Assembly (NCBI GenBank): GCA_021292165.1
Contig: CM037879.1
Span: 119,043,473 to 119,107,472, forward strand
Length of the DNA: 64,000 nucleotides
Direction of reading: 5' to 3'
Origin: Shinisaurus crocodilurus
Taxonomy: Eukaryota > Chordata > Lepidosauria > Squamata > Shinisauridae
Both the position numbers and the translations under genes were made by a program. Positions 24,081-34,774 of this stretch are shown piece after piece. The stretch's first letter is position 1, and every line of letters starts with the position of its first letter. Under the pieces are notes generated by a model. The model had not been told where the DNA came from, did not search any database, and was given only the letters and a program-made list of their open reading frames with translations.

Positions 24081-25640
24081 AACACCTTTTTATTTACTCA
24101 CACCCAGCATCTTTGTATGCATATATACAAATGTTACATTTTTCCTTTAAAAAAATCAATGGGGGTGGGGAACCAGAAACCAGAGCAACAGCTTTTGAGC
24201 TACAGCTTCTTATTGCAACAGGGAGGCAGAACCACCTTGAATGACATAATGGTACCATTACTAATGACAGACTGACTTATCTCCATAACAACCCATGCAT
24301 CTGATAGTTTTAAACTACTGCCAGCCTTTAAACTACTACCAATTATTACCTGGATTTCTGCAATACAGCAGTTATCAAAAGTTACTGTCCACACTCCCAT
24401 ATCAATCACCACAACCTTGACTTACAGACAGGTACCAGTATTCAAATAGACATCACACATGTATATAAATAAAATGATCAGAAGCCTTTTTCATCCTATA
24501 ACCCAAAACCTTTGTAGGTACAATATGAAATAATATTACAGAAGACAAGAAACACGCCTTTGTTATATTTACAACTTCAACACACACACACAGCACACAA
24601 ACCAAACCAAACATTCAAACAGGAATGATAGAAGAATACCGCATGCTCCAATTGTTTCAGTTCAGTACAACAACCATTACAATTTATTTTTTTAAGAACG
24701 GGTACAAACATTGACACAGGCATATATGTATTGTATACTCCTATTTCGACGATTACAAGATTGTAGAGTTACTTGAGAAAAGACTCATCAACCCATATCC
24801 CCAATACGGACAGCAGTGCTATATACAAAGTAGTGATGGGGGGAGGGGGTGTAGAGAGGGAAACTGCTGTCATAACAACCCTTCCACAGAGAACTGCTGA
24901 AATATTGAAAATACTCTGAAAATACTACACAGGCTTCAGTGAAATAAATGGAGAAGGCATCCCTGTAACACAATCTTCCGTTATTCACCTATGTAAGGAA
25001 AGCCAAAAAGAGAAAGGGGGAGGGGGACTTTTGGCAATAAAGTTCATCTTTGTCTCCTCTCTGCATTCAGACCACGAGCATCCTAAGGCTTACCTATGGC
25101 AAAAATCACATTACAGCAGCACGTTTGAACCAGATGTGCAGTGTGCCCTCTTCTTCAGCATAGATCAAATTCTTTGCTCAGTCCAGAGAAATGGTCCAGC
25201 GCTCCACTGGATAAGTACTGGCACAACCCCAGCAAGCTAGCTGGCAACTAGGAATCTCTTTAAAGACTTCATTGTACGGCGAGGGGGGGGGGGAGGGGAG
25301 AAGCCTGCAAGGACATGAGTGACTGTTGAGGGGAAACGTCCAGCTTCCATTCACCCATTCCTCTTTTAAAAAAAGACAAAAACATTTTTAATGATAATTT
25401 TAAAAAGGTCCCTCAAAAAGTTAAACGGTGTTTTAAAAAGCAGCAGTGATAGAATTATGGGTCACGGGGTGGTGGTGGGGACGTTATAGAAGGGTCTCTT
25501 TCGGTGGGCTGGGTTGAAGACTCAAAATGGTCATAGTGGTTGAGCGCGGGCAAAGGGGGATGTCTCCTGGGTGACCAACCCGTCTGAGGGTGTGTGTGTG
25601 TGTGTGTGTGTGTTGGTGGTGCGGAGGCCAATTGGGGGAC
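24081..25640 (-). other. Unassigned low-repeat block beside the CpG island (possible minus-strand 3' UTR or intron)
   Basis: About 1.5 kb free of recognisable repeats. On the minus strand there are AATAAA-type signals near 24688 (AAAAAAATAAATTGTAATGG) and 24093 (GAGTAAATAAAAAGG). Minus frames 24988-24788 and 24412-24200 have no domain. If the CpG island drives a minus-strand transcript, this block is its first intron or its terminal exon; I cannot decide. No function is assigned. Confidence 0.3.
25590..25612. repeat. (GT)n microsatellite
   Basis: Short dinucleotide run just outside the CpG island. Confidence 0.9.
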
Positions 25641-25649
25641 ACGTGCAAG

Positions 25650-27245
25650 ATATAATTTTAAAGGGGGGGCAGCACTCTGGAGATTTCGGGGCGCTGGACC
25701 TTAAAGGCTTGAGCAGTTGTTCCTATCTCCATCCCAGGGAAAGCCGCCCCCCCCCCGGCCGCCCTTTCATTTTTCTTCCTCCCTCAACCAGCAGCCAGGA
25801 AGGCAGGCGAGGTCCAGAGCAGAGTCAGGCACCTTTCCCGGGGCAATAATGTCGTCCACTTCTCTCCCTTAGAAAGCCCCCCTCATTATTGCCGCCACAC
25901 CACCGCCGCCGCCGTTCCTGCAGACTACCAAGAGCGCGCGAACCTTCCCGCCGACCCACCCGAGCCCCGGCTGGAGCAGGTGTTACGAGGGAGGAGCCAC
26001 TCAGTCAACTCACCCGTCCTCGGTGGGAAAAGGCGGGAGCGCAGCCTTGGCGCCGCCCTGGGGGCAGCAGGGCAAGAAGAGCAGCAGGAGCAAGTGCGGG
26101 CGCAGGGGGGAGCGGCGGAGCCCGGGCTGCTCCTGCGCGCGCTCTCGCTGCCCATCCCCGGCGCTGGTGCTGGATAGAGGAGGCTCTGAGAAAAGGGGGG
26201 GGAGGGAGAGAGAGAAGCAGAGGAGGGATAGCAAGAGAGCGAGAGAGAGAAAAGACTAAGCCTGGGGCTTGCGCACGCGCGCGGCTGGCAAGCGGAATGG
26301 GGAGGGGGAGAGGAAAGGGTGGCTGCTGATGGTGGTGGAGGCAGCCCGCGGGGTCGCGCGGCGCATGGGGAGCCCTGTCGCGACCTGCTTCGCTGCCGCT
26401 CTCAAAGAGCGGCTGGCGTCACGGTCTTTCCCCCCTTCACCTCTCCCCCTGCAGCAAGCCCGGCAGCCTCGTCTTGTGGCCCTTTCTCCGAGAAGGCGCG
26501 AGTCGCCCCGCGCGGGGGCGGGGGAAAGAGAGAGAACAGGAGCCTGGCGCTCCTCTAGCACGCGTAAAGCGCGGTCCCCGTTTGTTGGGCTGCTTCAATG
26601 GAGCAGTTAGCCTTCATCGCCTCCTTCTTCTCCCTTCCAACCCCCCTCCCCTCCTTTTGGGCTCCACAGCAACTCATTCAACCGGGAAGGTCGCTCCGTA
26701 GAAGGGCAGTGTCGAGATTCTCCAGCCTCTCTTCTCCACACCCTCCGTGTCCCCCATTCTCCAGCCCATGCAAAAAAAAAATATTTAAAAAAATAGCAAA
26801 CCCGTCTGGGTTTCGTTGCTAGCTGCAACGAAAACAAAAACAAGGGGAGGGGGGAGGAAAGGCAGGGAAATCAGGGCTCTGCAAAACTAAACAAAAGCAA
26901 GGCATCCCTCGTTGATGTGACACATTGCAAGATGCGCTTTTCCTTGCTGCAATAATCACCCGTCCTTTTGTGTGTGCGCGCGTTTGCTCTCCCACCTAGA
27001 GAAACACATGAGCTTTTGTTCGCAATAACGAAACGCGTGTGCAAGGGGGGGGGGGTTCGAGAAAAGCATCTGAAAAAATGTCTGCTTGAGACCGAGCCGG
27101 GCGGGGGGGGGGGGGTCCTGCTTCTTCGCCTTTAAAACGAAAGGTATACATGCCGTCGCTAACTGGGATGCACACGGCCAAGCTAGGCAGCCAAGCGTAA
27201 AGGCAGATCCGCTCGATGTGTGCACGTGCCCTCGGTATTTGTTTT
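25650..27245. promoter_or_regulatory. CpG island, probable host promoter
   Basis: The only long CpG-dense, GC-rich stretch in the window that is not a transposon. Density is highest at 25860-26560 (CCGCCGCCGCCG, GAGCGCGCGAAC, GCGCACGCGCGCGG) and it thins out by about 27245. CpG islands in vertebrates usually mark transcription start regions. No TATA box stands out. Poly-G runs at 27042-27055 and 27102-27115 could form G-quadruplexes. Direction is uncertain; the clearest splice donor is on the minus strand (26013). Confidence 0.75.
26014..26234 (-). other. Candidate first exon ending at a consensus splice donor
   Basis: On the minus strand GACGG is followed by GTGAGTTGAC, a full-consensus 5' splice site, with the exon's last base at 26014. 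One open frame through this exon has a leucine-rich stretch (RPHLLLLLFLPCCPQGGAKA) after basic residues, resembling a signal peptide, but it has no ATG: its first possible start is a TTG at 26234. Another frame starts with ATG at 26155 and lacks a signal. The exon could equally be untranslated. The gene is not recognised. Confidence 0.3.
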
Positions 27246-30200
27246 CTTGGTTAGGTGGGAGGAAAGAAAAGGAGCAATGTATATTTCAGAAGAGAGCGTC
27301 AGCGTCTCTTCTGAATGTTTGATTCCAGACAGCAAAATACACGAATGGATGCCACTGTCTGTATGGAACAAGTCCTGCACTGGGACCAAGAAGAAGTTTT
27401 TGTTCGTTTAACAAAAATGCAGAGCTTTAAAAGCTGCATGTGACATATCAAGGGATTTATTATTTATTAATTAATAGCTATTAGAATCAACAAGCAATTT
27501 ATTTTTGAATCTATTAAAACAGATGTATCCCTTCTTTCTTGCCTGTTTAACTATTTGAACATGAAAATTAGACAAGGAGGAGGAAGCTATGGAGGAGTGC
27601 AGCAAATACATAAATGCTACACTCTTCCAGCCAAGTGCAAATTAGAATATCAAATGTTTACCGTCCAAACATATAGGAAGCTGTAACCCAAATTGATCTC
27701 CCGGTGCTTTACATGGATGAAAACTGAAAAGGACCACCAGGTTTGGCTGTGATGCACAGTGAGAATGAGGGTATTTGGGAGGAAAGTTCACTTCTTGAAC
27801 TCTGCTCACTATGGTTCTTCTGGATCTTGTGCTCTTCATGATGATTATATCACTGCCTTTGTGAAGGGTTACTATGCTTACTTTGCATACCTCCAAGCTC
27901 TAATTGAATTGTCTGCACTTGTCTAATCTGCACTTTTTGCATTTCATTTCCCTCTTGACCTTACTGTTTACCTCTACTCTGAGACCCATTTAATGGCCAT
28001 TAAACAACTCTCTTGTTAGGGAAATGACAGGTGATGTGTTTCCATGAGAACTAGTTGTAGAGGCAATTTCTGAAAGTGGGTGTGCCTTTCTCCATCCACC
28101 CCAGGCTTGGCTGATGATGTTGTATTCTAAGGTGTCTGAGTAAAAGAACATAGACTGAACTTGAGTCAGAAGCTAAGAGAGACAGAGAGCTCAGTTTGGG
28201 CTCTGTAACCTACCAGCATTTGGGGGCACTGGCTGTTTCTTTTCCTGGATATGCAGTGGACTCTAGCACACTATTTGGGTATTTCAGCTGTGCGCCTCCA
28301 CCTATGCTCAACCTGTATATTTGTAAATAAACACAAAGATTACAAAACACCCTAAGCCTCTAGTGACCTCCTTCCGAAGGAAACTAAACCTGGGTAAGCA
28401 CTGCATCCCTAGGATTTCTCAGCATTGGAAAAGTGCGGTGAGCATAAAAGAATGAAGCTCATACTGTCGCAGTAGAAATACTATTATATAAAGTTAAGGG
28501 GTGTGCTCATAGTAACAGGCTTAATGGATAATATCCAAGATTTTTAACTTTTTGGATCCAAAGCTCAGCCTTCTCACGCTTCTGTGCCACACTTTGCACA
28601 TAGTAAATGGAAAAATGCTCATTACATAGTAGTATTAGCGTACACATGTGTACATTTCCCCCTTTACTCCCCTTTCCTTGTGTATCTTGTCTATTAAGTC
28701 GGTAAGCCTGAAGGCAGGGTCTGTCTCTGTATTTCACTGCTGTGAGCTTCTTTGAGAAACAATAATAGTCTGAAAAGCAGGATAAAAATCCCGTAAATAA
28801 ATACATGTGTGTGTGTGCATGCACACAAACATACATGTGATAATTAATGGATCATCATCCAACTGGAAAGAATGATCAAATATTTTAAATTTGTCACCCC
28901 TCTTTTTGTACAGCTCAACAATTTTGTGTAGTCCACTTGTTAAATGTGTAACTATTATACATTAGGAAAACTTGGTTCCGAAGTGGTACAAGCTGTCTGG
29001 CAGAATCACTGGAGCTTTTTCTAAAGGGAGGAAAAAATCTGTTTAGGCACCTGTCAGGAATATTTGAATGATAGCATATCCTGACAGAACAGAAGTTTAA
29101 AACAGACATCCTTTGGGTCTCTTCCAATCCTAGGATTTGGGTGGTCTGTTGATGATTGAAGAAGGAACCTGTGCTGCTACAGAATCCACAAATATGCTTT
29201 ATATTGTTCCAGGTTTGCAATTGTTGCTACAAATTGCAAACAAATCAGCATATCTAGATGTGTATAGGTCTGGGTTTTTTTTACTGTTTTATTATGTATT
29301 GTTTATGGAAATTATGCTGTGTTTGTTTGTTTTTAAAGCTGCCTTGAGAGCAATTCAACTGAATTGGTTGGGGAGACATTTTAAATAAATAAAGATACAC
29401 ACATATTTGTACAATGCATGGGGCTGGGGATGATTGGGACTGTAGTCCAACACATCTGGAAGGCACCAGGTTGGAAAGGCTGCTGCAGTAAGTGAGCTTG
29501 GGATGGCATCTTCAGTCAGTTACAAGTTTGCAGAACTAATGTGTGCAGAACTAATCCCTCACCCCTCTCTCCATCTTCTTAACTGCAAAAAGGATCCTCT
29601 TTTCTTCTGAATGTAACAAATGTTGTGATCAGGTGAAGAATGACTATTACTGGGGGGGGGGTTTTTCCAAATAATTGTAAAAAACCCCAGTGTCTGAAGT
29701 CACAGAGGAATTTGCATGTGAATTCATTCTTTTCTCTTTTATCCTTGGATGTGTCACAGGAAAGCATATGGTTATCTATATAATATGCCATTGTAAGCCC
29801 GAGAAGAAATATATTCAGGTATTCTTAATTAAAAGAGCTTACATAGCAATCAAGTGGCATTGCTTTTGTTTGATAGGACATGTGACACAATTAGCACACA
29901 GAACCCAAAAATATGTTTAGGTCTTTAAAACATTCATTCAAGGAAAAGAATGCAGATTTGTGGGCCTGAGGCTCTGATCATTGCTTAGACTCTGCAGATG
30001 TAGTTCAAAAATGGTTGTAAACCAACTGTTGTCCTCAACATAAAAAGCTGGTACAGAAGGAGAGCAGTGTGACTTAAACAAGGTGAGCCAAAGATTCTAA
30101 GCACAAAGTTGTCCTTTTTTTTTTTTTAATTAAATGTCACTAAAAAAAAGTTTCCAATTAGTACATGTCAATGCAGGATTGCAATTGCTGTCAGGCCCAA

Positions 30201-30300
30201 TTCATGCTTTACCACAGTGGTGTGTGTACTGCTTGGGAACTGTTTTGTAAGCCTGATGGGAAGGCAAGTCTGGCAGCTGAGATTGGGGCACCAGCAGCAG
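27246..30300. other. Mostly unassigned DNA with LINE tails
   Basis: About 28680-28805 (TCGGTAAGCCTGAAGGCAGG, then GAGAAACAATAATAGTCTG and AAATAAATAC) resembles a CR1/L3-class LINE 3' tail on the plus strand. About 28020-28440 is an unusual composition block ending in GTAAATAAACACAAAGATTA that might be LTR-like. 29640-29655 is a poly-G run. No gene seen. Confidence 0.4.
29410..29485. repeat. Half copy of the hairpin hAT MITE
   Basis: GGACTGTAGTCCAACACATC followed by TGGAAGGCACCAGGTTGG and AAAGGCTG is the right half of the element found whole at 30316-30452; the left half is missing. Confidence 0.6.
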
Positions 30301-30315
30301 TATAACCTACTAGAC

Positions 30316-30452
30316 CAGCCTCCCCCAACCTGGTGCTTTAACTTGATGTTTTGGACTTCAACTCCCATCATCCCTGGCTATTGGCCATGCTGATGAGTTG
30401 ATGGGGGTTGTTGTCCAAAACATCTGATGGGCACTAGGCTGGAGGAAAGCTG
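30316..30452. mobile_element. 137-bp hairpin hAT MITE
   Basis: Ends CAGCCTCCCCCAACCTGG and the inverted CTAGGCTGGAGGAAAGCTG. Exact 8-bp flanking duplication TACTAGAC at 30308-30315 and 30453-30460. The interior pairs with itself (TTTTGGACTTCAACTCCCAT against GTTGTTGTCCAAAACATC). No coding capacity. Confidence 0.9.
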
Positions 30453-30651
30453 TACTAGACGATACTGTCTGCCACATGAGAGGAGGTGCTGATTGATACG
30501 GCTTCTTCAATTTCCTCCCAGGAGCAAGTGGAGCCAGATCCCAGTATTAACAAGGCTTTCCAAATCCCCAACAATTGGACTCATTAATTGCTTTACAGAT
30601 CATATTTATATGCTACATGCCCTTGGGGAATACCTGACTTTTTTTTTTTTT

Positions 30652-30880
30652 GAGAGGTGGTGTAGCAGCCTAGTGGCTAAGTTCAAATATTACCTTTGCC
30701 ATGATCTCACTAGATTGCTGACAGCAACTCTCTCACACACATACTCAATCTCAGTCCCTCCAACTGTGATATGGCGGATAATGATACTGAGTCTGACTTA
30801 CCTGTCACGGTAAGGATTGCACCTAGATAACGCATGTGAAGCACTTTGAACAGTTGAAAGCACTACACGTAGTACTACTA
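30652..30880 (+). mobile_element. MIR-like SINE
   Basis: T-run then GAGAGGTGGTGTAGCAGCCT, TAGTGGCTAAG (tRNA-like head), a middle with CTCAGTCCCTCCAACTGTGA, and the 3' end CGCATGTGAAGCACTTTGAA, AGCACTACACGTAGTACTAC. The copy stops exactly where the LINE begins at 30881-30883, so the LINE inserted into or at the end of this SINE. Confidence 0.6.
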
Positions 30881-30882
30881 CC

Positions 30883-31004
30883 CCCCCTCGCCGGATCGTC
30901 ACCTTGAAGTGGTGAGTGGGCTTGCGTGTTCCGATGAATCCTGTGAGCAATGCCGTCGGGAGCTATGTACTCCCAGTAGGGTCACCCATGGCGGTAAGGT
31001 CCGG
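30883..31004 (+). ncRNA. Candidate HDV-like ribozyme at the LINE 5' end
   Basis: The first 122 nt can be drawn as the nested double pseudoknot of HDV-like ribozymes. P1 pairs 30883-30889 with 30914-30920 (one C-U mismatch). P2 pairs CCGGATC 30891-30897 with GGTCCGG 30998-31004. P3 pairs TCAC 30899-30902 with GTGG 30909-30912 around loop CTTGAA. P4 is closed by GCCGT 30952-30956 and ATGGC 30988-30992 over a GGGAG/CTCCC hairpin. The strand order matches the ribozyme at the 5' end of T. cruzi L1Tc, an Ingi-clade element. At the expected catalytic C before TAAG there is a G (30994), so this copy is probably inactive. Confidence 0.55.
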
Positions 31005-31010
31005 GGAGAG

Positions 31011-31584
31011 GAATCAGACAAAGAACGATCCAAAACATAAAGTCCTCAACGGCAGAACAGGCGGAAGATAATTAAACCTAAATTACAATGGCTGTGAAGG
31101 CGGATGAAGGCTGCAGCAGAGAATGGTTTTCCAATCGTCAGGGTAACCGTGCCATTGGATCTCTGCCGTACTCTGTCAAGTTTGTGTGGTGATTCGTTGT
31201 GCACCGATCTCCCAACATAAAACAGTTTCACGCACAGGCGTCTTCCAACCCAACCCATCCAACCCAACCCAACCCAACCAAACAAACATAAAAAAAGTCC
31301 CATGGCGAATGGCGACGGGGGCAGGACTGTGAATCTGGAAGCCCCTAGTCATGGACCAGCACATGGGCGGTGGATGCAGACTCAGTCGCCCTGTTCAAGG
31401 AACGAGGTAGTCGAGCAGCTCGGCAGCTGTATCCATGACTGAGCAGCCCTATTTAGGATCCACTCTGCTCACCCCGTATGGGGAGGGGGCTAGAAAAGGT
31501 GCCCTAAACATAGTCTACCTCTTTCTCCCCTGACTGGATTACCGCGTCCAGTGGGGTCACCATTTTAGCGGTCGAAAAAGACAT
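31011..31584 (+). other. LINE 5' UTR
   Basis: No ORF1. Contains a (CAACC)n block and GC-rich patches. The endonuclease frame stays open upstream of 31585 for about 40 nt but without an ATG, so the native start is not visible. Confidence 0.6.
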
Positions 31585-32424
31585 TTGAATTTTGGAACAT
31601 GGAATATACGGACATTGCTGGATAACATAGATAGTGAACGCCCTGAGCGTAGGACTGCTATTATTGCAAGGGAGCTGAGACGGTTTAAAATTGACATAGC
31701 AGCACTTCAAGAAACTCGAAGGGCAGGAGAGGGACAGTTGAAAGAAGAAAAAGGAGGTTATACCTTCTTCTGGAAAGGACTACCTGAGCAGGACCGACGA
31801 ATACATGGAGTAGGCTTTGCCATCAAAAATGAACTAGTGAACTCTTTGTCAGAAGTTCCTACTGGCATTAACGAATGCCTGATAACTCTTCGATTAAAGC
31901 TCGCCAATAACCAACAGGTAACTATTTTGAGCGCTTATGCACCAACATTAGATGCTGATGATGACATCAAGGAAGGTTTTTATAGCCAGTTGGACACTCT
32001 CCTGTCAGAGATACCTAAGGAGGATAAAATTATCCTCCTGGGCGATTTTAACGCAAGAGTCGGGCGTGACTTTGATTTATGGCCAGAAACTATTGGAAAA
32101 GACGGAGTTGGTAATAGCAACCCGAACGGACTCTTACTTTTGTCTATATGTGCAGAGCATAATCTCATTATTACAAACACGCTCTTTCGACAAAAGAATA
32201 AGCTTAAAACATCATGGCAGCACCCACGGTCAAAGCACTGGCATCTTCTGGATTATGTAATTGTCTGTGTTAGAGATCGCCGCGATGTACTTCTTACTAG
32301 GGCCATGGTGAGTGCCGACGACTGCTGGACAGACCACCGACTAATCCGGTCCACAATGGTTATCAACATTGCTCCCCATCGTAGGCTTCAAGGAAGGAAG
32401 CCAAGGCGTAAAATGAACATCTAA
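31585..32424 (+). pseudogene. LINE apurinic-type endonuclease domain
   Basis: N-terminal domain of the LINE polyprotein; it would nick target DNA to prime reverse transcription in the nucleus. All signature residues of APE-type nucleases are present: N7 in FGTWNIRTL, E43 in LQETRR, Y118 in SAYAP, D154 and N156 in GDFNARVG, D223 in LLDYVIV, and D250-H251 in WTDHRLI. The frame begins at TTG, with no in-frame ATG upstream, and ends at a TAA (32422-32424) that is premature: the same frame stays readable for about 70 more codons into the linker. Because the catalytic set is complete, the break is recent. Confidence 0.9.
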
Positions 32425-33034
32425 GTCCTTCAAGATCCTATTAAGCAAACTCGTCTTCAATCACTTCTTAAGGAACATCTACCTACGGAACCTCCTGACA
32501 ACATTGAGGACCATTGGTCTAAGCTGAAAACCTCCATTACTGCAGCTTGTGAACAAACTATTGGATATGAAACTAAGAAACATCAGGATTGGTTTGATGA
32601 AAATGATAATGAGATTAAATATATAATTGAACCAAAAAAGGAAAGCCTTCCAAATATGGCAAAATGATATTAACTGCGCTGCCAAGAAAAAAACCTACGC
32701 TAGCGCAAAGGCTGAGGTCCAAAGAAGAACAAGAGAACTTAAGAACGCTTGGTGGAAAAAGAAAGCTGAAGAAATTCAACAACTTGCAGAATCTCATGAT
32801 GCACGGGGCTTTTTCAAGGCCACAAGGGCCATTTATGGAGCCAAAAACCTATGGTACAAACCCTTTACAATCAAAAGATGGCACCAAACTCTTAAAAGAC
32901 AAATAGTCTATTGCACTGCGTTGGAAAGAGCATTATTATGACCTCTTAAATCGTAAATCTAAGGTGGATAATGAGATTTTTTTTCTCAAATCCCGCCAAA
33001 ACAAATTAAAGAGGAACTTGCAATACTCCCCACT
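32425..33034 (+). pseudogene. LINE linker region, frameshifted
   Basis: Connects endonuclease and RT. Coding moves from one frame (to about 32635) to a second (about 32640-32850, with AKAEVQRRTRELKNAWWKKK) and a third (about 32850-32905). There is a stop at 32904-32906 and a further shift in the T-run near 32978. It contains the family feature SHDARGFFKATRAIYG. No catalytic motif is expected here. Confidence 0.8.
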
Positions 33035-34774
33035 TTGGATGAAGTAAAAAAAGCCATTAATCAAATGAAGAACAACAAAGCTAGTGGACCAGATGGGATT
33101 CCTGCTGAAATCTTTAAAGAAGGGGCCCCCGAACTTGTACAACATCTTCATAAACTCATCGAAAAAATCTGGATAAGAGAAGAGATCCCAGAAGACTTCA
33201 GGGATGCCATAATTATCACCCTCTTTAAGAAGGGTGATAGAACAGACTGTGGAAACTATCGGGGCATTTCTCTCTTAGCAACCGCAGGTAAAATATTTGC
33301 TAGGATTCTCGCAAACCGTCTTCTATCTATTTCAGAAGAGATCCTCCCTGAAACTCAATATGGTTTCCGCCCCTCTACAGGGACAGTAGACATGATTTTT
33401 ACTGCACGTCAGCTCCAAGAAAAATGCTGGGAGCAAAATCAATCCCTTTATATGGCATTTATCGATTTGGCTAAGGCCTTTGATACTGTAGACCGTACAG
33501 CTCTCTGGACTATCCTTATGAAAATTGGATGCCCCAATAAATTTGTGAATATCTTGCGACTTCTCCATGACAACATGACGGCAACGGTTTTGGACAACAA
33601 CAGCTCTCATGGTGCTCCATTTAAAGTGGGATCAGGTGTTAAACAGGGATGTGTTATCGCCCCAACATTATTTGCCATTTTCATCGCCATGGTTTTACAT
33701 CTTGTCAAAGGGAAACTTCCCACTAGTGTGGGAATTATATATCGAACAGATGGAAAGCTTTTTAATCTCAGCAGGCTGAAAGCAAAAAGTAAGGTAATTA
33801 CAACCTCTGTTGTGGAACTTCAGTATGCTGATGATAATGTGGTCTCCGCACATTCAGAGGATGATCTCCAAACTATCCTAAATGCTTTTGCAGAAGCATA
33901 CGAAAAACTTGGTCTCTCACTTAACATCAAAAAAACCAAAGTGCTTCATCAGCAAGTGCAAGCTAACCCTTTGGTGATGCCATCTATCCAGCTTGGCGGG
34001 ACAATACTGGAAAATGTCGATCATTTTCTCTATCTTGGCAGCTATCTTTCTGTTACAGCTAACATCGACAGTGAAATCCAGCATCGTTTGAGCTCCGCAA
34101 GTGCCGCATTTTCTCGAATGAAACATAGAGTGTTCGAGGATCGGGATATTTGTAAGAAGACCAAAACACTGGTTTACGAAGCCATTGTATTACCAACTTT
34201 ATTGTATGCCTGCGAAACATGGACTATCTATAAATGTCACTTCCACCTCCTTGAAAGGTTTCATCAACGTTGCCTCCGGAAAATCCTGCGAATTACTTGG
34301 GAAGATAGACGAACAAATGTCAGTGTACTGGAAGAAGCAAAGACTACTAGCATTGAAAAAATGATCCTTCAACGCCAACTTCAGTGGGCCGGTCATGTTG
34401 TTCGAATGCCTGACTGCCATCTCCCAAAGCAGTTACTTTACTCGCAACTCAAGGATGGAAAGCGGAATATCGGTGGTCAATATAAGAGGTTTAAAGATGT
34501 TCATAAGGCTAATCTAAAAAAATGCAATATAAACATCGAAAACTGGGAAGCTCTGGCCCATGAACGATCTAAATGGAGGTTGGCCTTTCACAAAGGTTCT
34601 ATGGACTTTGAAGAAGCCCGAGTGCAAGGTGAAAGGGAGAAACGTGCTAAGCGAAAAGCACGTCAAACGAATCCCTTACAGTACCATCTTCCATCTGGTA
34701 ACCTGCGTCCTCACTGTGGGAAGCTGTGTGGATCTAGAATTGGCCTCCACAGTCACTTACGGACCCATCGCTAG
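33035..34774 (+). pseudogene. LINE reverse transcriptase with C-terminal C2H2 finger
   Basis: 579-codon open frame, the longest in the window. RT blocks in order: NNKASGPDGIPAEIF (residues 13-27), GNYRGISLL (73-81), QYGFRPSTGT (108-117), motif A MAFIDLAKAFDTVD with D144, motif B GVKQGCVIAPTLF (201-213), motif C YADD (264-267). The thumb region with LLYACETWT follows. The end (556-579) is a zinc-finger module in which the first cysteine is replaced by arginine (codon 34706-34708, CGT instead of TGT); C561, H574 and H578 remain. The ATG at 33035 is an internal Met; the true protein starts in the endonuclease. Database hits to 'craniofacial development protein 2-like' are expected for this family and would be misleading. 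Confidence 0.9.

Noticed and set aside
25889..26610. Overlapping arginine/glycine-rich frames in the CpG island as genes
   Set aside because: Open frames in all directions are expected in GC-rich DNA; none has a domain or consistent start.
31240..31280. Interstitial telomeric repeat
   Set aside because: The unit is CAACC(C), not TTAGGG/CCCTAA; it lies in the LINE 5' UTR.
33035..34774. Host gene such as 'craniofacial development protein 2-like'
   Set aside because: Complete RT motif series, YADD, and a second near-identical copy at the window start show it is a retrotransposon; such names in databases come from annotated LINEs.
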